Origin: Fibrobacterales bacterium Fibro_02 | Lineage (GTDB): Bacteria; Fibrobacterota; Fibrobacteria; Fibrobacterales; Fibrobacteraceae | Direction: 5' to 3' | Assembly (NCBI GenBank): GCA_001603905.1 | Contig: LVAE01000015.1 | Span: 29,622 to 93,621 of the forward strand | Length of the DNA stretch: 64,000 nt | Shown: one piece after another, positions 58,213 through 64,000 of the stretch | Numbering within the stretch: the stretch's first letter is position 1 | How the letters are laid out: each line of letters starts with the position of its first letter | Notes under the pieces: model-generated | What the model saw: only the letters and a program-made list of their open reading frames with translations | Told to the model about the DNA's origin: nothing | Database searches by the model: none | Made by a program: the position numbers and the translations under genes

Positions 58213-59079
58213 ATGTCCGACATGTTAATTCTTGGTTACGGACCCGCGGGAATTTCTGCCGCGCTCTACGGCTTGCGTGCTGGACTTAGCGTGCAGCTGG
58301 TTGGAAAGGATGGTGGTGCGCTTGCCAAGGCGCACATGATCCAGAATTATTATGGCCTGGAAAAGCCGCTTTCGGGCGAAGCCCTGATGAACGTCGGCAA
58401 GAAACAGGCTCTGGACCTTGGCGCAAAGATTGCCGATGACGAAGTGACGGATCTGATGTTTGACGGCACGGAATTTGTGGCGAAAGGCATTGCGGGTGAG
58501 TATCGTGGAAAGGCCTGCATTATGGCGACGGGCTCGGCCCGTAACAAGCATCCGATTGCGGGAATGGCCGAACTCGAAGGTCATGGTGTGAGCTACTGTG
58601 CCGTCTGTGACGCATTCTTCTACCGTAAAAAGAACGTGGCCGTTCTTGGAAGTGGCGAATATGCCCTTCACGAGGCGCAGGAACTCCTGCAGGTCGTGAA
58701 CTCGGTGACGCTCTTGACGAACGGGGCTGAACTGACTGCAGCTTTCCCTGAAAATGTGAGGGTCGAAAAGCGTCATTTGCAGTCGCTGGTGGGTGAAGGC
58801 CAATTCAGCGGCGTTCATTACGAAGACGGTACCGAAGAAAATTTTGACGGACTTTTCGTGGCGCTTGGAAGTGCAAGTGCGACAGACCTCGCCAAAAAGG
58901 CGGGTGCCGGATTTGACGGTGGAATGCTCGTGCTCGACAAGGATTTCCAGACGACTGTTCCCGGATTGTTTGCCGCGGGGGATTGTACCGGTGGAACTCT
59001 CCAGGTCGCCGTAGCCGTGGGCGAAGGTGCAAAGGCGGGACTTGCTGCGATTAAGTACTTGCGCGAACATAGGAAGTAA
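58213..59079 (+). CDS. Thioredoxin-reductase-like FAD/NAD(P) flavoprotein
   Basis: The 288-residue two-nucleotide-domain flavoprotein has FAD loop ILGYGPAGISAALYG at the N-terminus, redox CxxC at C129-C132 (YCAVCDAFFYR), a second nucleotide loop VAVLGSGEYALHEA and the FAD end motif AAGDCTGGTLQVAVAVGEG. It is somewhat shorter than TrxB (about 310). The second loop reads GSGEYALHEA rather than GGGDSAxEEA, so cofactor choice may differ from NADPH. GAGAGG precedes the ATG. The radical SAM gene follows 48 nt downstream. It may be a main or accessory thioredoxin reductase. Confidence 0.85.
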   Translation: MSDMLILGYGPAGISAALYGLRAGLSVQLVGKDGGALAKAHMIQNYYGLEKPLSGEALMNVGKKQALDLGAKIADDEVTDLMFDGTEFVAKGIAGEYRGKACIMATGSARNKHPIAGMAELEGHGVSYCAVCDAFFYRKKNVAVLGSGEYALHEAQELLQVVNSVTLLTNGAELTAAFPENVRVEKRHLQSLVGEGQFSGVHYEDGTEENFDGLFVALGSASATDLAKKAGAGFDGGMLVLDKDFQTTVPGLFAAGDCTGGTLQVAVAVGEGAKAGLAAIKYLREHRK

Positions 59080-59127
59080 GGCTTCGGTTGAATAACTGGG
59101 CCTAGCCTGCTTCAGTCGTTTTTCCCT

Positions 59128-60018
59128 ATGCGGCGAATAACACTCCTTACAAACCCAGATTTGTGCAACTTGCATTGCCCACTGTGTTTTTTGAATCAGT
59201 GCTGTGTCTCGGGACGCTTTGGCGAAATGCCTATAGAGGTGGCCAGAGCGGCTATTGAAAGGTATGCGTCGGAACGCGATGAATATGGAAATCGGCTGTT
59301 GCGCGAAGTGATTCCCTCGACGATGGGGGAACCTTTACTTTATTCAAAATTCGATGAACTGCTGCAGGTGTGTGAGGCGAAGACGCTGAAACTGAACCTG
59401 ACGACAAACGGGTCGTTTCCTGGTCCGTGGGGGAGCGACAGCGGCATGGAAAGGCTTCTGGGATCCTGCTCCGATATCAAGATCAGCACTCTCTCCTACG
59501 AAATGGGAGGAATCAGCCAGGCGCTGTGGCGTGAAAACGTGGAGCGGCTTATGGCATGCCGTCGTCGGAAGAATGAAGCTGGTGAGAATCCACTTTCGAC
59601 TGTGTCGTTGCAGGTGACGTTGCATGGCGAAAATGTGCCGAACGAATCGGCTGCCCTTGAGAGGGCGAAAGAGATGTTGCTTTTTGCGGAGGATAATGAC
59701 ATTCACCGCATTAAGTGGAATCCGGTGGTGATTCTGGAAGGAGCTCCACAATCCATCAGGGATCGTTTCAGGGTGGATAAAAAAGTGCTGGACTTGCTTC
59801 GGAATGAGCTGCGGTCGGGAAAGCTTCGCTCTGTAAAGGTGTGCCACGGGGGCAGCTTGTTTTTTGATCAGGACGCAGGCCTTTGTTCCGTCGGGGGCAA
59901 ATGCGATGCTTGCCCTTTCGAAAATGAAGTGTGGGTGTGGCCCGACGGTCATGAGGATCATTGCCCGAATCCAGAACGCCGGTGGGGAATGTCGCTGCAG
60001 CGACTCGGCAATCTATAG
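59128..60018 (+). CDS. Radical SAM protein of unknown function
   Basis: The 296-residue protein has the 4Fe-4S SAM motif C13-x3-C17-x2-C20 (CNLHCPLC) after a short strand. Supporting elements are STMGEPLLYSKF (GE motif), LNLTTNGS and LKWNPVV-like strands. The C-terminus is Cys-rich (CSVGGKCDACPF, DHCPNP), as in SPASM-type proteins that bind extra clusters. Such enzymes often mature peptides or proteins. It sits between a TrxB-like flavoprotein and a FISUMP protein, which starts 9 nt later. That pairing suggests but does not show a modification function. Confidence 0.75.
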   Translation: MRRITLLTNPDLCNLHCPLCFLNQCCVSGRFGEMPIEVARAAIERYASERDEYGNRLLREVIPSTMGEPLLYSKFDELLQVCEAKTLKLNLTTNGSFPGPWGSDSGMERLLGSCSDIKISTLSYEMGGISQALWRENVERLMACRRRKNEAGENPLSTVSLQVTLHGENVPNESAALERAKEMLLFAEDNDIHRIKWNPVVILEGAPQSIRDRFRVDKKVLDLLRNELRSGKLRSVKVCHGGSLFFDQDAGLCSVGGKCDACPFENEVWVWPDGHEDHCPNPERRWGMSLQRLGNL

Positions 60019-60027
60019 AGGATTAAT

Positions 60028-60633
60028 ATGAAAAAATGGTTTATTCTTGTTGTTAGTTTGTTTGTACTTTGTGAATCTGCGTTCGCGGCTTCCAAGTCTA
60101 AAAAGAAGAATGAGTTCAAGGATCCGCGCGACAAGCAGACGTACCGCACTGTCAAAATTGCTGGCCTTGAATGGCTGGGCGACAACCTGAATTACAAGAC
60201 TGCGGGTAGTTTCTGCTACAAGGACGAAGATGACCAGTGCATGGTTTTCGGCCGGCTCTACACTTGGGATGCAGCCCAAAAGGCTTGCCCTGCTGGGTTC
60301 CGCTTGCCTACGCATGCCGACTTCGAAAGCCTTTGGACTGCGGCTGGCGCCGACTTTAATGCGGGCTACTTGATCAAGGCCGATTACGGCTGGTCGGGCG
60401 ACACCAACGGCAACGATACTCTCAAGTTTTCGGCCATGCCCGCCGGCAACCGTTTCGACGACGAAACCTACGGCAATACCGCAAAATTTGCCTTCTTCTG
60501 GAGCGTTGACGACACCTCTGAAGGTGTGCCTGCGGGAAGTGCCCGCGTGTGGTACCTCACCAGCAAATCGATGGCTTTCGGCTATATGTCCAAACCCAAG
60601 AACTTCGGCTTTTCCGTTAGGTGCGTGCGGTAG
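60028..60633 (+). CDS. Small secreted FISUMP protein
   Basis: The 201-residue protein has a signal peptide (MKKWFILVVSLFVLCESAFA-A), without a lipobox, then a Lys-rich segment. The FISUMP domain follows: FKDPRDKQTYRTVKIAGLEWLGDNLNY, CMVFGRLYTWDAAQKACPAGFRLPTHADFESL, AFFWSVDD, FGFSVRCVR. It starts 9 nt after the radical SAM gene and is probably co-transcribed with it. It ends 7 nt before the convergent RelB-like gene. Probably a surface or periplasmic protein; function unknown. Confidence 0.88.
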   Translation: MKKWFILVVSLFVLCESAFAASKSKKKNEFKDPRDKQTYRTVKIAGLEWLGDNLNYKTAGSFCYKDEDDQCMVFGRLYTWDAAQKACPAGFRLPTHADFESLWTAAGADFNAGYLIKADYGWSGDTNGNDTLKFSAMPAGNRFDDETYGNTAKFAFFWSVDDTSEGVPAGSARVWYLTSKSMAFGYMSKPKNFGFSVRCVR

Positions 60634-60640
60634 TAAGTTG

Positions 60641-60910
60641 TCATATGCCAAGTTCGTCCCATAGCTCCTGCGGTGAAGCATAAGTTTTTGCATTAGGATC
60701 GTGGGCGAGTTCTTCGCCTTCCTTGATGGCTTCGAGGAGTTCTTTGGACGGAGGTCTTGTAACGGCAAAAGGCAGGCCGTGGTGCAGAATGGCTTGCTTC
60801 AGGAAAACCGTAAACGCTTGGGAGAGCGTCAAGCCCAAGTCGTTGAATAGTTCGGTTGCCTGAGCCTTGAGCTCTTTGTCGATTCGTATGTTTGTTACCA
60901 CGGTACTCAT
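60641..60910 (-). CDS. RelB/DinJ-family antitoxin, apparently orphan
   Basis: The 89-residue protein matches the RelB/DinJ ribbon-helix-helix family: N-terminal TNIRIDKELKAQATELFNDLGLTLSQAFTVFLKQAI, then a helical, acidic tail ending SPQELWDELGI. Partner toxins (YafQ/RelE type) normally follow the antitoxin gene, but here the next bases downstream on the same strand are the convergent FISUMP gene. The toxin is missing from this locus. The frame opens upstream to 61048; ATG 60910 has AGAGGT before it and is the family start. Confidence 0.85.
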   Translation of the reverse strand: MSTVVTNIRIDKELKAQATELFNDLGLTLSQAFTVFLKQAILHHGLPFAVTRPPSKELLEAIKEGEELAHDPNAKTYASPQELWDELGI

Positions 60911-60917
60911 ACCTCTA

Positions 60918-60923
60918 AATATA
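60918..60923 (-). promoter_or_regulatory. -10 element TATATT of the RelB/DinJ-like gene
   Basis: On the minus strand TATATT is followed by TAGAGGT and the ATG, seven bases apart. Here the spacer also carries a Shine-Dalgarno-like AGAGGT. Confidence 0.45.
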
Positions 60924-61443
60924 CAACAATTAGTTGCGTATGTAAAGTGTCTGTGGTGTAAATGTTGTAAAAATGGCGTCTTTGTCATTTTTCGCAATTT
61001 CCTTAATTCTTGCCCAAAGATAAAACAAGAAACGTCTAATGCGTGCAATCAACTGATTGCAAAATTGCGATTATTTTTAGGAGGGGGAGGCATCCCCCTG
61101 CTTGCAGCCTTGCCTTGTTGTCACCCTGGAGCGCAGCCTGTCATTCTGGAGCGAAGCGATAGAATCCAAGGCAAGTCTTCCAGCACCCCTTCGCCTAAGG
61201 GGACACCCCTTAAAAACCCCGGATGTCACCCCGAACTTGTTCCGGGGTCACCTTTCCATCCGAGAAAACGCTTAGCAAGCAACGCTCCGACTCAGCCTGC
61301 TCCGCACGAGCCCAAAGACCGTTCGTCTTACGTCTCACTCTCGCAAACATGCTTGGTTAATACCAAGCATTTATTACTCACAGAAATTACGGCCTTCGGC
61401 CTTTACTGTCCGCTTAGCGGCCAGTCATTCGCCGTCGCTTTCT
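60924..61443. other. Gene-free region with several REP-like units
   Basis: No convincing gene on either strand. Readable elements: GGGGG/TCCCCC hairpin at about 61083-61098, GTCATTCTGGAGCGAAGCG at about 61139, AGGGGACACCCCT-like palindromes near 61198, and CCCCGAA/TTCCGGGG at about 61230-61248. The overall picture is accumulated repeats beside a decayed surface-protein gene. Confidence 0.55.
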
Positions 61444-61530
61444 TTAGGCATCCATCATCAGACGAGGTTCAAGAGCCTCAATCTTAAAGTTCTTGCGGGT
61501 GGAATTTTTCTTATTGAACTTCTTGGACAT
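61444..61530 (-). pseudogene. LEPR-motif N-terminus of a surface protein, truncated at 28 residues
   Basis: ATG 61530, with GGGAG six bases upstream, opens a 28-residue frame that is basic at first (MSKKFNKKNSTRKNFKIEA) and then reads LEPRLMMDA before a stop. The LEPR-x-L/M-L/M stretch is the hallmark of a short N-terminal domain found on very large repetitive surface proteins, where long sequence should follow. Here it stops at once, and other frames are also closed. It is either a remnant after deletion or a free-standing micro-peptide. Confidence 0.6.
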
Positions 61531-61608
61531 AATAACTCCCAATGGCATTCCCCCAGGAATGCCTAATTTTTGTTTTTTGTTTAAAATTTTACAGTTTGAA
61601 AGTGATGG

Positions 61609-62820
61609 TTATTCAACCATTACACAACGGACGGAAAAACCATGGGTTTTATACACTTTATATTTTGGATTACCTGTCGACGATCTACTTTGTGCAGATG
61701 CATAAACAAACAAATCTCCATCGTCAGATGATTCAGCAGGATAATACCAATATGTAGTTTCACCGACATTCGATGACACGTGATCCCAAAGATATCCAGC
61801 ACCAATAAGGCTATAGCCAGTATCATTGCTACCGCCAAAGCGACCAGCACGGGTGCCCTTCACTCCATCTTCATTGTTATCAGCATGCACCACAATGTAG
61901 TAGTCATTATAAGTCAACAGACGCCAGCCACTGGGGCAGATTCCCTGGTGGTTCGGCTTAATCATGTCGGCACAGCTTTCGGTGTTGCAACGGCTCGGCA
62001 GCTGCATCATCTCGGCCCACTGGTAAAGGCCACCGTACTTGTTGCAGTTGGTAGTATCATTGTCGTAGCAATAACGTTCTATTTTAGTATCGTCTTCCTG
62101 GTTTTTTCGGCCTCTTATAAACTCACCGACATTCAGGTTTTCTGCCATCACCTTGATTGTGGCAGCCTTGCCTGCCGTGTCTTCGCCAGTAATTTGTATG
62201 TAATAGTATTCACGGTTGTCGCGCGGGTCAACAAATGCTTTATATGCGCCAGTACGCCAAAGCGATCCTTTAAACGCCTTGTCGAACGAACTGCTAGATT
62301 CTTCCACCACACTGCTACTCGACGGTTCCACCACGCTGCTGCTAGAAGCAACAACACTCGAAGAAGACTGCTTAACTTCTTCGCTGCTGCTCGACTTGGC
62401 TTCAGAAGAAGATATCACTGAAGAACTAGATTCCTTCGCTTTTCCTTCCGACGAACTGGACTTTTCATCTATTTTAGAGGAAGAGGAGGAAACCTGCTTA
62501 CCCTCGCTAGAAGAGGACGTCGACTTTTCTACCGAGGAAGAAGACTTTTCCTTACCAGAGCTCTTTTGCGAGCTAGAAGAATTTTTGGAAACCTCACCGC
62601 TACTAGAGCTGGTATCGTCGCAGCCTTCGCTCTGTTCCTCGCACTGGCGAGGTTCCGGCGAAACGGAAGAAGAGGATTCATCGCCACATGCTGCGAGCAG
62701 GGCTAGAAGAATGGACAGAGCTAATAACATGCGAAGCGAATGCTGCGGCAGGCTGCTTGCAGACTGACATGGCTGAGCTGATGCTGTTATGCGCTTGCGC
62801 AATACGTTAAAAATCTTCAC
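61609..62820 (-). CDS. FISUMP lipoprotein with poly-Ser linker
   Basis: The 403-residue lipoprotein starts at GTG 62820 with GGAGG six bases upstream. Its lipobox is LAAC-GDE. A linker of about 140 residues is dominated by SSSS blocks separated by Glu/Lys/Val, typical of Fibrobacter surface proteins. The C-terminal FISUMP domain follows: FVDPRDNREYYYIQI, VMAENLNVGE, KYGGLYQWAEMMQLPSRCNTESC, HQGICPSGWRLLTYNDYYIVV, TYWYYPAESS, THGFSVRCVMVE. The frame opens at 62868, but the GTG start has the better ribosome-binding site. Probably exposed at the outer membrane; function unknown. Confidence 0.88.
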   Translation of the reverse strand: MKIFNVLRKRITASAQPCQSASSLPQHSLRMLLALSILLALLAACGDESSSSVSPEPRQCEEQSEGCDDTSSSSGEVSKNSSSSQKSSGKEKSSSSVEKSTSSSSEGKQVSSSSSKIDEKSSSSEGKAKESSSSVISSSEAKSSSSEEVKQSSSSVVASSSSVVEPSSSSVVEESSSSFDKAFKGSLWRTGAYKAFVDPRDNREYYYIQITGEDTAGKAATIKVMAENLNVGEFIRGRKNQEDDTKIERYCYDNDTTNCNKYGGLYQWAEMMQLPSRCNTESCADMIKPNHQGICPSGWRLLTYNDYYIVVHADNNEDGVKGTRAGRFGGSNDTGYSLIGAGYLWDHVSSNVGETTYWYYPAESSDDGDLFVYASAQSRSSTGNPKYKVYKTHGFSVRCVMVE

Positions 62821-62943
62821 AGAAGACCTCCAGTTGTAAAATCCCACCAAACTTTCATTTTGGGGCAAATATAAATAATCAAATTTATACTTGCCGCAAT
62901 TCGCGACCGATTATATGGATTTCGTTGCAATTTTTTTTCGTTT

Positions 62944-63015
62944 TGTAAAAAGAAATAAATTTTTCAAAAAATTGGTATTCAGTGACCTCAAAAAAGCGTG
63001 TATAGTAATAGGGGG
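62944..63015. repeat. Direct repeat copy A upstream of the first toxin-antitoxin locus
   Basis: About 70 bp from TGTAAAAAGAAATAAATTTT to GCGTGTATAGTAATAGGGG, matching copy B at 63731-63800 with about a dozen mismatches. It ends 52 bp before the toxin ATG. Confidence 0.75.
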
Positions 63016-63067
63016 TAAAAAAATTCACCTTAACCCTTGATATTATGTCAAATCTGATATATATTTT

Positions 63068-63403
63068 ATGAGTCCGAGTCATAAACCATTGGTTTGGCTG
63101 CATGAACAGCCGCAGACACCACCGTTATCTCAAAAAGCGAGGATTGAAACCGGATATTTGTTACGAATGTTGCAATCGGGAATGAATCTGTCGCTTCCAC
63201 AGAGTCGCCCGATGCCGTCAATTGGAGCGCATTGTCATGAACTTCGCATTCGAGATGAAAATAAAATATGGAGATTGTTTTATCGGATTGATACGGATGC
63301 AATAGTTGTGATTTTATGGACGGAAAAGAAAACGAGCAAAACGCCTGATGAAATTCTTGAGTTGTGTCGTCAACGATTGAAAACTTATGATGCGGAGGAT
63401 TAG
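63068..63403 (+). CDS. Gp49/HigB-like type II toxin
   Basis: The 111-residue protein of the RelE/Gp49 family has KPLVWLHEQPQTPPLSQKARIETGYLLRMLQ, then SLPQSRPMPSIGAHCHELRI, KIWRLFYRIDTDAIVVILWTEKKTSKTP and a final RQRLKTYD. Such toxins are ribosome-dependent mRNA endonucleases. The HTH antitoxin gene starts 3 nt after the stop, the reverse gene order typical of this subgroup. TTGATA-17-TATATT lies two bases before the ATG, which leaves almost no leader, so the true start may be downstream. Confidence 0.85.
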   Translation: MSPSHKPLVWLHEQPQTPPLSQKARIETGYLLRMLQSGMNLSLPQSRPMPSIGAHCHELRIRDENKIWRLFYRIDTDAIVVILWTEKKTSKTPDEILELCRQRLKTYDAED

Positions 63404-63406
63404 TTT

Positions 63407-63718
63407 ATGGATAAGTTGAAAAAAGAAAGATTGCAGAAAAAGGGGTGGAAAGTCGGGGATGTCGACGAGTTTTTGGGGTTGAGTCCCGCTGAAATGGCGA
63501 TTGTTGAAATGAAGGTCGCTTTGGCTAAGGCGTTGGTTGCCAAGCGGAAGTCTCTTGGTGAAACTCAAGTCTCTGCCGCAATTATCGCGAAAACGAGCCA
63601 GTCTCGTTACGCCAAAGTGGAACATGCGGACTCCAGCGTTTCCCTTGAACTGATGATCAAGATGTTCTTTGCGTTAGGTGCAACCAAGAAAGAATTGCTG
63701 AAGACACTTTCGGCGTAA
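63407..63718 (+). CDS. HTH (XRE/HTH_37-like) antitoxin
   Basis: The 103-residue protein has a C-terminal helix-turn-helix region: ALAKALVAKRKSLGETQVSAAIIAKTSQSRYAKVEHADSSVSLELMIKMFFALG, with QSRYAKVEH as the recognition helix. An N-terminal helical extension contacts the toxin in related pairs. It should neutralise the upstream Gp49/HigB-like toxin and repress the operon. It starts 3 nt after the toxin stop, so the two are translationally coupled. Confidence 0.85.
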   Translation: MDKLKKERLQKKGWKVGDVDEFLGLSPAEMAIVEMKVALAKALVAKRKSLGETQVSAAIIAKTSQSRYAKVEHADSSVSLELMIKMFFALGATKKELLKTLSA

Positions 63719-63730
63719 CATTTGACTTCT

Positions 63731-63800
63731 TGTAAAAAGAAATAAATTTTCGCGAAATTGGTATTCAATTGCCTGAAAATGGCGTGTATAGTAATAGGGG
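63731..63800. repeat. Direct repeat copy B upstream of the second toxin locus
   Basis: Matches copy A (62944-63015) at the same position relative to the next toxin gene. The outer ends (TGTAAAAAGAAATAAATTTT and GCGTGTATAGTAATAGGGG) are identical. Confidence 0.75.
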
Positions 63801-63825
63801 TGCGCCGAAAATACACTCTACCTAC

Positions 63826-63854
63826 TTGACATATACACATGAAATAGGTATATT
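63826..63854 (+). promoter_or_regulatory. Consensus promoter overlapping the second toxin start
   Basis: TTGACA (63826-63831), 17 bases, TATATT (63849-63854), then two bases and the ATG at 63857. The geometry repeats that of the first toxin gene (TTGATA 63037-63042, TATATT 63060-63065). Confidence 0.55.
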
Positions 63855-63856
63855 GG

Positions 63857-64000
63857 ATGATACAAAGTTTTGCAGACAGAGAAACAGAACTCGTCTATAA
63901 CCAGAAGCTTTCAAGACGGTTGCCTAATACAATCCAAAAGGCAGCTTTGAGAAAACTCATGATGATAGACAATGCCAAAAGTTTGAACGATTTGAGGATT
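63857..64000 (+). CDS. HigB-type toxin, N-terminal part (3' end outside window)
   Basis: The 48 visible residues run MIQSFADRETELVYNQ, SRRLPNTIQKAALRKLMMIDNAKSLNDLRI. This is the typical start of HigB (RelE-superfamily) mRNA-cleaving toxins, where a HigA antitoxin gene follows. It differs from the Gp49-like toxin upstream, so two unrelated toxin-antitoxin pairs stand in tandem. Confidence 0.85.
   Translation, partial: MIQSFADRETELVYNQKLSRRLPNTIQKAALRKLMMIDNAKSLNDLRI

Noticed and set aside
60867..61487. A 206-codon frame in the repeat-rich region
   Set aside because: It runs through REP-like units and a Cys/Pro/Lys mixture without domain or ribosome-binding site.
62944..63800. Integron attC sites
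   Set aside because: The repeats do not show paired RYYYAAC/GTTRRRY core sites or an obvious imperfect palindrome, and no integrase is visible in the window. Kept only as a test for the cassette idea.
1..64000. CRISPR arrays, prophage, insertion-sequence transposases, rRNA genes
   Set aside because: No regularly spaced short repeats, no Cas, transposase, integrase or phage structural proteins and no rRNA sequence seen on either strand.

Overview
The window looks like chromosomal DNA of a Fibrobacter-type fibre degrader (Fibrobacterota, FCB group). This rests on families seen here rather than on any database search. There are four FISUMP-type proteins (the Fibrobacter succinogenes major paralogous domain), one with a long poly-Ser linker after its lipobox. 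There are four ~900-residue lipoproteins of the kind catalogued as Fibrobacter paralogous family TIGR02171. There are plant-fibre enzymes of families GH5, GH11 and GH8, two of them with C-terminal tails resembling type 9 secretion sorting domains. Promoters show TATATT or TAnnTTTG -10 elements, several placed 6-7 nt before an ATG.

Layout. 1-8.3 kb: end of a FISUMP gene, mraY, a zinc-ribbon protein, a LysE-type exporter, a divergent nrnA/HAD-phosphatase pair, and a c-di-GMP pair (FIST-GGDEF plus PAS-GGDEF-EAL). 8.3-13.6 kb: a polytopic GT-C-like protein fused to an NPCBM domain, a GT28-like glycosyltransferase, an unknown protein and purC. 13.7-26.4 kb: a cell-envelope block with an AlgX-like lipoprotein, a transglutaminase-like protein, three tandem TIGR02171 lipoproteins and a polytopic membrane protein carrying repeat-derived inserts. 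26.4-32.8 kb: GH5 endoglucanase, a PD40 propeller protein, a SpoU methyltransferase and the fourth TIGR02171 copy. 32.8-42.3 kb: surE-gyrA, GH11 xylanase, rmlD, a zinc-ribbon peptide, RNase P RNA, a FadL-type porin and tRNA-Ala. 42.4-46 kb: cyclophilin and pyrR-pyrB-pyrC', the last a non-catalytic dihydroorotase. 46-53 kb: a PilZ protein and pilM-N-O-[pilP fusion]-pilQ. 53-64 kb: holA, greA, argJ, FISUMP proteins, a GH8 exo-oligoxylanase, a TrxB-like flavoprotein, a radical SAM protein, an orphan RelB/DinJ antitoxin, a LEPR-motif remnant, and two toxin-antitoxin loci each preceded by the same ~70-bp repeat.

How it fits together. Secreted GH11 and GH5 enzymes would release xylo- and cello-oligomers, and the cytosolic GH8 enzyme would trim xylo-oligomers. 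FISUMP and TIGR02171 lipoproteins would decorate the surface. The c-di-GMP enzymes and the PilZ protein could tune adhesion or type IV pili. The most system-like novelty is the 13.7-26.4 kb block plus the copy at 30 kb. Each TIGR02171 protein joins an FGE-fold (C-type-lectin-like) domain, a PD40 propeller and an SGNH-hydrolase-like C-terminal domain on a lipid anchor. The block also carries an AlgX-like protein, another SGNH-type fold, and GT-C genes lie nearby. I infer a surface glycan acylation/deacylation or glycan-sensing system; the sequence does not prove this.
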